Shown in pieces: positions 7,200 through 16,312 of a stretch of 64,000 bases of DNA. Position numbers and translations under genes: made by a program. The stretch covers positions 124,001-188,000 of the forward strand of contig JAYZUZ010000011.1 in NCBI GenBank assembly GCA_036156195.1. Reading direction: 5' to 3'. Source of the DNA: Abyssibacter sp036156195. GTDB taxonomy: Bacteria; Pseudomonadota; Gammaproteobacteria; Nevskiales; OUC007. The notes under the pieces are model-generated. The model ran no database searches. It saw nothing but the letters and a program-made list of their open reading frames with translations, and was not told the origin of the DNA. How positions within the stretch are numbered: the stretch's first letter is position 1; every line of letters begins with the position of its first letter.

Positions 7200-9788
7200 G
7201 TGACGAAGTCCAGCACCGCCCATACACCGATGATGCAGCAGTATCTCGGGCTCAAGGCGCAACATCCCGAGCTGTTGCTGTTTTATCGAATGGGCGATTT
7301 TTACGAATTGTTCTACGACGATGCGCGCCGCGCCGCGGAGCTGCTCGACATCACGCTGACCAACCGTGGGCAGTCTGCCGGACAGCCGATTCCGATGGCC
7401 GGCGTACCGCACCATTCGGTGGAACAGTATCTGGCGCGGTTGGTGCGCCTTGGCGAATCCGTCGCGATCTGTGAACAAATCGGCGACCCCGCCACCAGCA
7501 AGGGCCCAGTGGAGCGCAAGGTGGTGCGCATCGTCACCCCCGGCACACTCACCGACGAGGCCCTGCTGGACGCGCGCCGGGAAAGCTTGCTCGCCGCAGC
7601 CTGTGAACTAGATGGGCATTGGGGCCTGGCGCGGCTGGAACTGTCCACTGGCCGCTTCGTGCTCAGCGAACCACCCACCACCGAAGCACTGCAGGCGGAG
7701 CTGGCTCGCCTGAACCCCGCCGAGCTGCTGCTACCGGAAGATGTCCAGATCGACACCACAGCCACCTGCCGGGGCCGCCCCCCCTGGCATTTCGACCCGG
7801 AGGCGGCCCGCGACCGCGTCTGCAGCGCATTCGGCGTCAAGGACCTCGGCGGATTTGGCTGCGACGACTGCAATGCCGCCGTTGCCGCTGCAGGCGCCTT
7901 GCTGGATTTTGTCGCCGAAACCCAGCGCGACGCCCAGCCACTGCTATCAGGTCTGAGCCTGGAACAACCCTCCGACGCCTTGCTGCTGGACAGCGTGACG
8001 CGCCGCAATCTTGAGATTGAACAGTCGCTGGCCGGTGACCCCAAGTTCAGCCTCGTGGGTCTGCTCGATCGCTGCAAGACCGCCATGGGCAGTCGCGAGC
8101 TGCGCCGGTGGCTGGGTCGCCCACTACGGGACCGCAGCGTGTTGCGGGATCGGCATGCCGCCATCGGCGATTTCATGCGCGCTGATGCACCGGGCGTGGC
8201 CGCAGATACGGCGCGTCAGTTGCTGCGCGAGGTCGCGGATGTCGAACGCATTCTCGGCCGCGTTGCGCTGCGCTCGGCCCGCCCCCGGGACCTGACCGGC
8301 CTGTCGGCCACGCTGAGCTGTCTACCGGACCTGGTGGACACGCTTGGCGTCTGCATGGCTCCGCTCACCCAGGCATGCATCCAGGCGCTGGGCCGCCACG
8401 ACGCGCTGGCAGACCTGCTGCGACGCGCCATCATTGAGGAGCCGCCGCTGCTGATTCGAGACGGCGGCGTGGTTCGAGAGGGCTATGACGCCGAGCTGGA
8501 TGAACTGCGTGGCCTGTCCCGCAATGCAGACGGCTACCTCCGCGACCTGGAAACCCGGGAGCGGAAACGACTCGGAGCCGACCGGCTCAAGGTGGGCTAC
8601 AACCGGGTGCACGGTTATTACATCGAACTGCCGCGTTCACAGTCTGCCGTGGTGCCCGATGACTACACGCGTCGGCAAACGCTTAAGAACGCGGAACGTT
8701 TCATTACCCCCGAGCTCAAGCAGTTTGAGGACAAGGTGCTCTCGGCGCGCGAACGCGCACTGGCCCGGGAGAAGCAGCTCTACGCCGAGCTGCTGGAGCG
8801 TATCGCAGCCGACATGCAACCCCTGTCGCAGGCGGCTCAAGCGCTGGCCACGCTGGATGTGCTGCTGTGCCTGGCCGAACGGGCCAACGCCCTGCAGTTC
8901 ACAGCTCCGCAACTGGTGGACGAACCCGGCATCGAGATCAGCGGGGGGCGCCACCCTGTCGTGGAACAAACCACCATCGAGCCCTTCGTCGCCAACGATC
9001 TCAGCCTCAACGACGCCCAGCGGCTCGCCATCATCACGGGTCCGAACATGGGTGGTAAATCCACTTTCATGCGCCAGGCAGCCCTCATCGTATTGCTGGC
9101 GCATACCGGCAGCTATGTGCCGGCGGAGGCTGCGCAAATCGGCCCTATCGATCGTATTTTCACGCGGATCGGGGCAGCGGACGATCTCGCGGGTGGGCGC
9201 TCGACTTTTATGGTCGAGATGCAGGAAACCGCCAACATTCTCAACAACGCCACACCCAATAGCCTGGTGCTCATGGATGAGATCGGCCGTGGCACCAGCA
9301 CGTATGACGGTTTGTCGCTCGCGCGAGCCGCCGCCGAGGCGCTGGCCACCGACATCGGTAGTTTCACGCTGTTTGCGACGCATTATTTCGAACTGACCGA
9401 GCTGGCCGAGCAATGGCCGGCGACCGTCAATCTACACCTGGATGCCACCGAACACCGTGGGCGGCTGGTCTTTCTGCATCGCGTCAAAGCGGGCCCGGCC
9501 AACCAGAGCTATGGTCTGCAGGTTGCCTCGCTCGCGGGCGTGCCCAAGCCGGTGGTGCGGGCAGCCCAGCGCTATCTCAAGCAACTCGAGGCCGAGCACC
9601 ACCGCCAGGGCGGCCCGCAGATCGGATTATTCGACCCGTCGCAGGACCCGCCTACAACCGAAGCTGAGGACCACGCCGACCACGCCCTGCTGGATGCCAT
9701 CGCGGCCATCGACCCGGATGCCCTGTCTCCACGGCAAGCGCTCGACGCGCTCTACCAGCTCAAGCAACTGACCCGGATGCCTGATTAG
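7200..9788 (+). CDS. mutS: DNA mismatch repair ATPase MutS
   Basis: MutS recognises mismatches and small loops and recruits MutL. The 862-residue protein begins at a GTG; the resulting N-terminus leads straight into HTPMMQQYLGLKAQHP, which matches the family. The mismatch-contacting FYELF motif (Phe-X-Glu) is near residue 38. The connector, lever and clamp domains follow. The Walker A motif GPNMGGKST is at about 614-622, and the STFMVEMQET, LVLMDEIGRGTSTYDG and ATHYFELT motifs complete the ABC ATPase. The C-terminal tail is a typical MutS dimerisation extension. It overlaps the convergent DUF2970 gene by four bases. Confidence 0.97.
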   Translation: MTKSSTAHTPMMQQYLGLKAQHPELLLFYRMGDFYELFYDDARRAAELLDITLTNRGQSAGQPIPMAGVPHHSVEQYLARLVRLGESVAICEQIGDPATSKGPVERKVVRIVTPGTLTDEALLDARRESLLAAACELDGHWGLARLELSTGRFVLSEPPTTEALQAELARLNPAELLLPEDVQIDTTATCRGRPPWHFDPEAARDRVCSAFGVKDLGGFGCDDCNAAVAAAGALLDFVAETQRDAQPLLSGLSLEQPSDALLLDSVTRRNLEIEQSLAGDPKFSLVGLLDRCKTAMGSRELRRWLGRPLRDRSVLRDRHAAIGDFMRADAPGVAADTARQLLREVADVERILGRVALRSARPRDLTGLSATLSCLPDLVDTLGVCMAPLTQACIQALGRHDALADLLRRAIIEEPPLLIRDGGVVREGYDAELDELRGLSRNADGYLRDLETRERKRLGADRLKVGYNRVHGYYIELPRSQSAVVPDDYTRRQTLKNAERFITPELKQFEDKVLSARERALAREKQLYAELLERIAADMQPLSQAAQALATLDVLLCLAERANALQFTAPQLVDEPGIEISGGRHPVVEQTTIEPFVANDLSLNDAQRLAIITGPNMGGKSTFMRQAALIVLLAHTGSYVPAEAAQIGPIDRIFTRIGAADDLAGGRSTFMVEMQETANILNNATPNSLVLMDEIGRGTSTYDGLSLARAAAEALATDIGSFTLFATHYFELTELAEQWPATVNLHLDATEHRGRLVFLHRVKAGPANQSYGLQVASLAGVPKPVVRAAQRYLKQLEAEHHRQGGPQIGLFDPSQDPPTTEAEDHADHALLDAIAAIDPDALSPRQALDALYQLKQLTRMPD

Positions 9789-10018
9789 ACGCCGGCCAAC
9801 GCCAGGACCAGACGCACGAGACCGACCAGCACCGCCACAAAAACCACGGTCACGACCAGCCCCATCAGCAGGTAGTGCCAGGGTTTGCCGCGTGTGAAAT
9901 CGCGCTTGCGGGCCCGCGAACTTTGCACACCAAAAAACGCTGCCAACACGCTGCCGACGGTCTGCCAGAAGCTGGGCGGCGTCTCGTCGCTCGCCCGCGC
10001 CCCGCTCACGCGCAGCAT
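9785..10018 (-). CDS. DUF2970 small membrane protein
   Basis: This 77-residue protein matches the DUF2970 pattern: an amphipathic FWQTVGSVLAAFFGVQSS segment, a basic RARKRDFTRGKPWHYLLMG stretch, and a single C-terminal transmembrane helix (about residues 50-75). Its role is unknown in the family. The start codon overlaps the stop codon of the DUF2505 gene (TGATG), so the two are probably co-translated. The 3' end overlaps that of mutS by four bases. Confidence 0.82.
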   Translation of the reverse strand: MLRVSGARASDETPPSFWQTVGSVLAAFFGVQSSRARKRDFTRGKPWHYLLMGLVVTVVFVAVLVGLVRLVLALAGV

Positions 10019-10512
10019 CAGCTGCCGTAGTTGGCCAACAACTCGTTGGTCACACGTGCGTCGTCAGCGCCCTTGGCCTGGATATCCTCGGCAATCAGCT
10101 TTTCGATTTTCTTGCCAATGAGCGGGACTGAGCAGCGAATGTCCCAGCTGATCTCGTTGACACAGCCATCTCCCTGATCGACCAGCTTCATCTGGCCGAC
10201 GGCGGTCACAGGGGCACCTTGAATATCGACAGACAGGGTGCCGGTCTTGGCCGACAGGTCCCAACTGTCCTGCTCGATGAGCGTCGTGGTGTCGCCCACG
10301 ACCTTCTTGGCGAATCCTGGCACGGGCACGCTCAAGGGGAACGTCAGCTTCATCTTGATCGAAAATCGATCGCCGGAACGGGACTGCTCCATGACATCAA
10401 AGGCCAGGGCATTGAGCTTCTGGAACTTGCCTTCGAAATAGGTGGGATCACCGAACATCTGGATCACCACATCCGAAGGTTTGTTGTATTGCAGCGATTG
10501 CTGGAATTTCAT
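10018..10512 (-). CDS. DUF2505 family protein
   Basis: The 164-residue protein resembles DUF2505, a START/SRPBCC-like fold predicted to hold hydrophobic ligands. It starts MKFQQSLQYNKPSDVVIQMF and contains DPTYFEGKFQKLNA, a long antiparallel sheet region, and SWDIRCSVPLIGKKIEKLIAEDI near the end, where the family has its C-terminal helix. The start is chosen at ATG 10512 because GGGAGAGAGG lies just upstream; a longer in-frame ORF has no such signal. No signal peptide is seen. It is followed directly by the DUF2970 gene and preceded by the ABC1 kinase gene on the same strand. Confidence 0.82.
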   Translation of the reverse strand: MKFQQSLQYNKPSDVVIQMFGDPTYFEGKFQKLNALAFDVMEQSRSGDRFSIKMKLTFPLSVPVPGFAKKVVGDTTTLIEQDSWDLSAKTGTLSVDIQGAPVTAVGQMKLVDQGDGCVNEISWDIRCSVPLIGKKIEKLIAEDIQAKGADDARVTNELLANYGS

Positions 10513-10562
10513 CCTCTCTCCCAAGTGTTGCTTATTGTTGTGTTTGCATACCGGCCAGCCTT

Positions 10563-11951
10563 CTAGCCCCCGGCGTCTCCCAGCGCCCGGAGTACCAGGT
10601 CGCGGGCATCCCACTCTACGTCCAGCACCGTCTGGGCAATGAACGCACCGGCCATCCGCCGGTGCAGGAATACGATTTCACGCGGCGGAATACGAAAATA
10701 CCGCGAAAGCGCCGCGCGAGACATCAGTTGCGTCACGCGGCGTGGCAAATCGGTCTGACCGTAGCGATAACCCGCCTGGCCGACCAGTTCAGTCGGTGGC
10801 GGATGCGCGGTTCCGATCATGAACGGCTCGACAATGGTGTAACACAGCTCGGCGAATGCCTTGAGCGTGTCGGCCGGAAAGCCCCGACTCATCAGCCCGA
10901 TGGACTCCGCCCCAGCAACCAACCGCTGCTGATCATGTTCCACCGCACCAGCCACTACTTCGCGGTAACCCGCTACAAACGCCGAGGAAAAGTGCCGCGT
11001 CGCGCCGAAATCCAGCAAGACCAGCCGAGGCGGCCGCCCCTCGACCATTCGCACCCGGTAGTTGCCAAAATGCGCGTCGGTCTGGACCATTTTCCAGTCG
11101 AAAAACTCACGAAGAAACAACCCGATAAATGATTCCCCCAGCGCTGCGCGCTGGTCATGCGGCAGGCTGCGCACGCGCTCAGAACGCAATGGCTCGCCGG
11201 GCTCGTACGTCATCGTGAGGACGGAACGACCGGAATACTCGGGTAATACCTGCGGCACGATGAAGCGGGGGTCGTCAGCCAACTGCGCCGCGAATGCCTG
11301 CGTCGCACGGGCTTCGTGTTCGTAATCCACCTCACGGCGCAGCATGTCGCGAACCTCGGCAATCACCGGGTCCAGAGACAGCTCTCGCGGCACCATTTTT
11401 GACAGCCACAGCAGGCGGACGATGGTCTTGACGTCGCTGTCGATGGCGTCGGCGACACCGGGGTATTGAATCTTGACGACCAGCTCAAGTCCGTCGGATT
11501 TGCGCCGCGCGCGGTGCGCCTGCCCGAGGGACGCGGCGGCAATCGGCTGCTCATCAATCTCCAGCTCGGCCCGGCGTTCGGGCGGTAACTGGCCTTCGAT
11601 GACCGGCTGCAGAAACGACCAGTCCACCGGGGTGGTGTCGTCCTGCAACCCGGACAGAACATCCACGGCTTCCGGGGGCAGAAAGTACTGGCCATAAAGC
11701 GAGAGCATCTGCCCCGCCTTCATCACCGACCCCTTGAGCTCACCCAGTTGCTCGGCCAGGAACTGCGCTTGCTGCTGGTAGAACTGCCGATTGCGCTCAT
11801 CCCGCTCGGACCCGGATCGAAAGAAATTGCCCACGGAATGGGCCGCGAAGTGGGCGCCTGCGGACAGCCCCATCCGGGTCATAGCCCAGTTGCGGTCACG
11901 GGGCCGGGTCTTTAAACGCCTTATGCTAGGCTTGCCGCCGTTTTCACTCAT
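10563..11951 (-). CDS. ABC1/UbiB-family atypical kinase-like protein
   Basis: This 462-residue protein belongs to the ABC1 (ADCK/UbiB, AarF) family of atypical kinases. Visible motifs are the KAGQMLSLYGQ KxGQ motif, the alanine-rich AAASLGQAHRA loop that replaces the glycine-rich loop, the VVKIQYPG lysine strand, QTDAHFGNY catalytic loop and LLDFGATRHF metal-binding motif. It lacks the two C-terminal transmembrane helices of canonical UbiB. Its context (DUF2505 and DUF2970, not ubiE/ubiJ) suggests a paralogue with a lipid-related role rather than UbiB itself; that is inference. Confidence 0.9.
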   Translation of the reverse strand: MSENGGKPSIRRLKTRPRDRNWAMTRMGLSAGAHFAAHSVGNFFRSGSERDERNRQFYQQQAQFLAEQLGELKGSVMKAGQMLSLYGQYFLPPEAVDVLSGLQDDTTPVDWSFLQPVIEGQLPPERRAELEIDEQPIAAASLGQAHRARRKSDGLELVVKIQYPGVADAIDSDVKTIVRLLWLSKMVPRELSLDPVIAEVRDMLRREVDYEHEARATQAFAAQLADDPRFIVPQVLPEYSGRSVLTMTYEPGEPLRSERVRSLPHDQRAALGESFIGLFLREFFDWKMVQTDAHFGNYRVRMVEGRPPRLVLLDFGATRHFSSAFVAGYREVVAGAVEHDQQRLVAGAESIGLMSRGFPADTLKAFAELCYTIVEPFMIGTAHPPPTELVGQAGYRYGQTDLPRRVTQLMSRAALSRYFRIPPREIVFLHRRMAGAFIAQTVLDVEWDARDLVLRALGDAGG

Positions 11952-12131
11952 CCGAATCCTTGGTGGCGCAGCTGTCTTGAGTGCGTGGTACTCGCCCGTT
12001 TGCCCGGCCGCGGACTACGCGCCGGATCGAGCAGGCTGACACGTTAGCAAACCGTATTGGCGGTTCACGAACGTCGTCATCACAGCTGCCGCCCCGCTTC
12101 ACATCGAGTCCCGACGGAGTTCAACGGCCAC

Positions 12132-12575
12132 ATGCAGCTTGCAGATATTCTACTGGCAGAGGATTACCGCGACACGGTTGTCGCACAGATCACCCAGGTC
12201 GTCGAAGATCAGATCGCCCAGCGCAAGGGCCTGTCCGGTGCCGGCATTCGAACGGCGCTGAAGATGGCCAAGGCGAACCGCCCAGACATCCTCCCGGTGG
12301 TGATCAACCGGCTGCTGCCGGATTTCTGCAACGCACTGGAACCGTACTTCCAGCAGTTCCAGGCCAGTGACGAAACCGACTTCCAGCGCTTTGTCACCCG
12401 ACAGGAAGACGAGATTCAGGAGGCCATGCTGTCGGTGACCGACGCACGCGCTGAACATAGCCAGAACAAGACCTTCAAGAAGATGTATCGCCAGCTTCGC
12501 GGCACGGCCGGGCAAGAAGTACGCGCCATTCTGCCCAAGCTGTCAGCGCTGGTTCAGGCCCGCCTGCCGGCCTGA
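12132..12575 (+). CDS. DUF6918-like protein
   Basis: A 147-residue soluble, mainly helical protein starting MQLADILLAEDYRDTVV. The pattern of ILL near the N-terminus, a GLSGAGIRTALKMAK helix, a VINRLLPDFCNALEPYFQQF core and an AMLSVTDARAEHSQNKTF segment followed by YRQLRG resembles the uncharacterised DUF6918 proteins known mainly from Actinobacteria. That assignment is from memory of the pattern and was not verified. ATG 12132 is chosen over an upstream in-frame ATG whose added 25 residues look non-coding. The 180-base interval upstream holds no feature I can support. It stands alone between two leftward genes. Confidence 0.72.
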   Translation: MQLADILLAEDYRDTVVAQITQVVEDQIAQRKGLSGAGIRTALKMAKANRPDILPVVINRLLPDFCNALEPYFQQFQASDETDFQRFVTRQEDEIQEAMLSVTDARAEHSQNKTFKKMYRQLRGTAGQEVRAILPKLSALVQARLPA

Positions 12576-12589
12576 CAGGCTGCCGGCAG

Positions 12590-13666
12590 CTAGCCCGGAC
12601 GATAGTCCGCCGGGGTCGCTTCCTCGACTGTGTTACCGCCGGCTTCCCGTGCCCGGCTCAAAGCGAGGTCAGCGGCCCGGATCAGATCTTCCGGATCCAG
12701 GCGCGCATTGGGTCCCGCGTGCGCGGTGCCGATACTCAGACTCAGATGCACTGCCCCCTTGGTGGCCTCGAAGGGCTCAATGCTCACGCTGAGCAGCATG
12801 CGGTCTGCCACATCGTTCACCGCCCCCGCCGGGCAGGACGGCAACATCACGAGAAACTCATTGCCGCCGAACTTGCCCAGGGCATCGTAAGGCCGCACGG
12901 CCGTTGTCATTCGTTCTGCGGTGGTCTTGAGCATGGCATCGGCTTCGGCGGTCTCTGGCTCAGCCCCCGGATCGATCTGATCGAGGCTGGCAATGAGCAG
13001 ACCTGTGCCAATGACCTGACGCTCCGCGCGTTGCAGTTCTCGCGCCATCAGCTCGACCATGGCATGGCGATTCCACAACCGGGTGAGCTGATCCTTCAGC
13101 GCCTGATGCCGGGCCATGTACAGCTCTTCCAGAAGCCGCTCCTGACCGCGATAAAGCTTTTGTACGCGTAGCTCGGTCTCCACCCAGGACGCGTAATCAC
13201 GCATGCGGTCATGATCATGTTTGCCGCGCGGCTTGGCGGTGTCGTCAAACAAGACGAGCGCGCCCACCAGTTCACGCTCAGCGCCGGCCAGCCGGATCGC
13301 GGTGAGATAGGGCACAACCTCACCGTCGCGCTGTACCCATTGATCCTGGTTTTGCAGGGGTGCCAGCCAGAGTGGGTCCGACCCATTGCTGGTCACGCGC
13401 TCGATGGGGCCGCTGCCGCAGTGCATCCACTGCCCATCCTCGCCCTTCCAGCTGACGACGACGCCGCCAGCGTTCAGCGCTCGCCGCGCCAGCCGCGTGA
13501 TGCGCTCCAGCCGGACATCCAGCGGTTCGGCCGTGAGCGAGCCCAGGCCCTCAACCGCCGCGAATTTGTGCAAAGAATCGGAATCAAGCGTTCGTGTAAA
13601 CACAATTGCCCCAGTGGTGGCCGCCCGCTGGGGCCGGCCTGCAACCCTGCTGCCCGACGCTGTCAC
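12590..13666 (-). CDS. GAF-like sensor with degenerate GGDEF (GGNEF) domain
   Basis: A 358-residue cytoplasmic protein. Residues about 40-170 look like a GAF-type sensor, followed by a helical linker and a GGDEF domain (about 185-350). The A-site reads GGNEF at 267-271, where the third position must normally be Asp or Glu to bind metal. The usual DIDxFKxxND strand is replaced by SLDQIDPGAE. Both changes predict loss of cyclase activity. The product-binding I-site RxxD is kept as RPYD at 258-261, so it may act as a c-di-GMP receptor. The start is a GTG; an internal GTG near residue 22 is possible. A promoter candidate lies just upstream. Confidence 0.85.
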   Translation of the reverse strand: MTASGSRVAGRPQRAATTGAIVFTRTLDSDSLHKFAAVEGLGSLTAEPLDVRLERITRLARRALNAGGVVVSWKGEDGQWMHCGSGPIERVTSNGSDPLWLAPLQNQDQWVQRDGEVVPYLTAIRLAGAERELVGALVLFDDTAKPRGKHDHDRMRDYASWVETELRVQKLYRGQERLLEELYMARHQALKDQLTRLWNRHAMVELMARELQRAERQVIGTGLLIASLDQIDPGAEPETAEADAMLKTTAERMTTAVRPYDALGKFGGNEFLVMLPSCPAGAVNDVADRMLLSVSIEPFEATKGAVHLSLSIGTAHAGPNARLDPEDLIRAADLALSRAREAGGNTVEEATPADYRPG

Positions 13667-13690
13667 ACGCAGACAACCTGTTTGAAACGC

Positions 13691-13718
13691 ATTGTACGCA
13701 AACCGAACCCTTGTTCAG
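13691..13718 (-). promoter_or_regulatory. Sigma-70-type promoter candidate for the GGNEF gene
   Basis: On the minus strand CTGAAC (13718-13713) and TACAAT (13696-13691) are separated by 16 bases. The -10 is one base from consensus and the -35 is weak. Transcription would start about 18 bases before the GTG at 13666, which fits that start. The rest of the 83-base gap to the upstream operon holds no strong terminator. Confidence 0.4.
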
Positions 13719-13749
13719 CCAGCGGGTAATGCGGGCGCTCACCGACGGC

Positions 13750-16308
13750 CTACCGGAACACACGCGGCGCACGATTGGGACTGAAATCCGGTGGATCGTA
13801 GTCACCCTTGTTGAAGACCACGCCGCGCGCTTCGTTGAGCAGGCGGTTGGCGTACCACGCATTGCGCTTGAAATCGTAGTGCACGATCGGGGCAGACACT
13901 GCGACCTGGGCATCCCAATCGAAATACAGGTGGCCTTCCTGCAGCTGCCAGAGGTTTCCTGCCTGATCGTAGACGTCGACCATCAGAATGGTCCAGGAGT
14001 CTTCATCGACGTAGAACACGCGCTTGCCAATCTTGTGGCGCGCCGGCGCCCGTTCCGTGGCCTCCACCACCCAGACGCGGTGCCACTCGTATCGCGCCTT
14101 GCTCTGGTCCAGGTGTCCGGGCCCGAGCAACTCGTCATAACGCTGCGCGGGACTGTTGATGTCGTAACTGTTGTACGGCACCAGCATTTCGCGGCGGCCA
14201 CGCAGCTTCCACACATACCGCTGGAACCCACCGTTGTACATGTCGATCTGATCGACGAAGCTCAGACCCTCGGACCCGGGTCGCGGGAAGTCGAACCCTA
14301 CGGGCGGAATCCGGCGAACTCGTCCGGTCTGTCCGGCGGAGATCCAGATGCGGCGCTTCTCTCGGGTCTGGTCGGCGGTCTCATGCACAATGGCCATGGC
14401 GCGTCCGACGATGGGCACGTTGTCCACCGAACCGACGTAATACAGCAGCATGTTGCTGTCATCGACCTCGCCCGCTCGCTTGGGATTGCCATAAACGAAA
14501 AGCACATGCTCACGGCGGGAGGTCTGCAGCCGGTCCCCATCGGAGAAGACCACCATTTCATCGGTGTACAGGTCTTGGGTGCTACCGCGATAGCGCACCC
14601 GGTGGTTCCACATGACCTCGGCACCGGTCTGCGGCTCTGCAAACGGGACACCCAGGTCTGCGCCTGATATCGAATCCGACTCCAGCAGTCGTGCAGACTG
14701 CCGATTGCTCAATGACGCTTGGCGCACGGACTCGGGATACACCACCGGCCGGCGACTCGGGTACACACGCATCTCGTAGTCATTGAAACGGCGAAGCATT
14801 TCCTTGTGGCCTTCCGACAAGGCCTCGCCGTACTGGGTGTAGTTGGTTGATCGAATCGTTGTCACGACCTCGTCGTCCGCATACGGATTCACCGGCTGGC
14901 CATCGATGCGACGCAAACCAGGCCGCTGCGGCGTCAACCCGCCGGTCCACGGAGGAATGCGGCCATCCGCGGTCCCGGCCCTAAGCGCCCCGACCTCGGT
15001 CAGGCGCGGCAGGTCGGGGTCAACCCCTTCCAGGCCCGGGCGGGTGGCCTCGCGCGTCTCCATGCCGCTGAACCGACTCGCAATCGCCCCTTCCGTGCGC
15101 CGCGCAACCAGCTCACGCGTGGCCTCCAGCGCCTGTTCGCGCGCGCGGCCCGACTCCAGAAACCCGACCCATTGCTCCGCCGCCCGCCGTACACGGCCCG
15201 AGCGAGCCGCCTGGCGAAACGCCCGTAGCGCGCCGTCTATATCCGCCTGCTGATACCGCGCCAGCCCCAGCGCCACCAGTGTTTGATCGGTAGGAATCCC
15301 CTCGCCATCCGCCAGGGCGCGGGTGAGCGATTGTTCGGCCTGTGCCCATTGCGCCTGCTCCATTTGCAGGCGCCCCAACTGCAGCCAGCTCCGACTGCTG
15401 GGCGCGATTTCGTTCAGGCGATTGAGCGCCCGAATCGCCTGTGCAGTCTCGCGCGCGGCACTCCAGGCGTCGGCGAGCATGCCAAGCGTTGCCTGATCAG
15501 CCGCGAGCTCGTTGCGCTCGATCCATCGGTTGAGTAGCGCGCCCGCTTCGTAGGGCGCACCGGCTTTCAGAAACAGACTGGCCAGCTGTCGGCGCTCTTC
15601 CGGGGTTTCCAGCATGCCCTGACGATGCGCGAGCTCCATGACGGCCGCCGCCCGATCAAAATCCTTGCGCTGGACGTGCAGTGCGGCCAGTTGCAGCCAG
15701 CCCTGGCGGTCGCTGGGATCGCTGCGCACCAGCCGTTCGACAATCGGGGCCGCCTGGTCATACCGCCTGAGCGCAAGCAGTACGGCGGCATACACCTGCA
15801 ACATCTCCCGCGAGGGCTCTTGTTCCGCCTGGACCGCTCGCTGGATGAACGGCAAGGCCTGCCGGTGCTGACCCAGCTGTGCATAGGCCGCCGCGACAGT
15901 CAGCAACAATTGTGGATCTGCATCGGCGTTGTTACGCAGCTCCGGTGCGAGCGTGGTAATCACGCGTTGGTATTCGCCGCTGTTCTGATACAGCTGCCCA
16001 AGTGTCTGGCGCATCTGGGTCTGCACCACCTCGGACAAGGCGTTCTGATCCAGGGCACGCTGGAGATAGGCTGCGGCCTGCTGGGCATCGCCGGAGCGCG
16101 CGGCTCGGGCGGCGAGATCACGCAAGGTCAGCGCCAGTGCATAGGGATCGTTCTCCACCGATTCGATCAGCGACTCGGCATCCTTGGGTTGCTCGACCTG
16201 CGGGACTTCATCCAGAACCCGGACTTCACTTTCGTACTGCGCAGCCGAGACATGGACGGACCAGAGCCCGGATCCGAAAGTGACGATAACCAAGGCGAGA
16301 CGGTGCAT
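13750..16308 (-). CDS. TPR protein fused to a DUF1329 domain
   Basis: An 852-residue secreted protein. MHRLALVIVTFGSGLWSVHVSA is a signal peptide with predicted cleavage before AQYESE. Residues about 45-415 are a run of TPR-type helical repeats (for example AYLQRALDQNALSEVV, LALGLARYQQADIDGALRAF). At about residue 430 a full DUF1329 domain begins abruptly: LTEVGALRAGTADG, IPPWTGGL, NPYADD, DYEMRVYPSRR, EVMWNHRVRYRG and RVFYVDEDSW. DUF1329 proteins are normally separate secreted proteins, often beside DUF1302 barrels, with a LolA/LolB-like fold. TPR genes usually end TonB2-type operons, so this looks like a gene fusion at that position. It starts four bases after the tonB stop. An in-frame upstream start at 16656 is rejected because it removes the signal peptide. 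Confidence 0.9.
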   Translation of the reverse strand: MHRLALVIVTFGSGLWSVHVSAAQYESEVRVLDEVPQVEQPKDAESLIESVENDPYALALTLRDLAARAARSGDAQQAAAYLQRALDQNALSEVVQTQMRQTLGQLYQNSGEYQRVITTLAPELRNNADADPQLLLTVAAAYAQLGQHRQALPFIQRAVQAEQEPSREMLQVYAAVLLALRRYDQAAPIVERLVRSDPSDRQGWLQLAALHVQRKDFDRAAAVMELAHRQGMLETPEERRQLASLFLKAGAPYEAGALLNRWIERNELAADQATLGMLADAWSAARETAQAIRALNRLNEIAPSSRSWLQLGRLQMEQAQWAQAEQSLTRALADGEGIPTDQTLVALGLARYQQADIDGALRAFRQAARSGRVRRAAEQWVGFLESGRAREQALEATRELVARRTEGAIASRFSGMETREATRPGLEGVDPDLPRLTEVGALRAGTADGRIPPWTGGLTPQRPGLRRIDGQPVNPYADDEVVTTIRSTNYTQYGEALSEGHKEMLRRFNDYEMRVYPSRRPVVYPESVRQASLSNRQSARLLESDSISGADLGVPFAEPQTGAEVMWNHRVRYRGSTQDLYTDEMVVFSDGDRLQTSRREHVLFVYGNPKRAGEVDDSNMLLYYVGSVDNVPIVGRAMAIVHETADQTREKRRIWISAGQTGRVRRIPPVGFDFPRPGSEGLSFVDQIDMYNGGFQRYVWKLRGRREMLVPYNSYDINSPAQRYDELLGPGHLDQSKARYEWHRVWVVEATERAPARHKIGKRVFYVDEDSWTILMVDVYDQAGNLWQLQEGHLYFDWDAQVAVSAPIVHYDFKRNAWYANRLLNEARGVVFNKGDYDPPDFSPNRAPRVFR

Positions 16309-16312
16309 CCGA

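Noticed and set aside
12579..12590. Palindrome GCTGCCGGCAGC between two convergent genes as terminator
   Set aside because: Self-complementary without loop and without a U-run; too weak to call.
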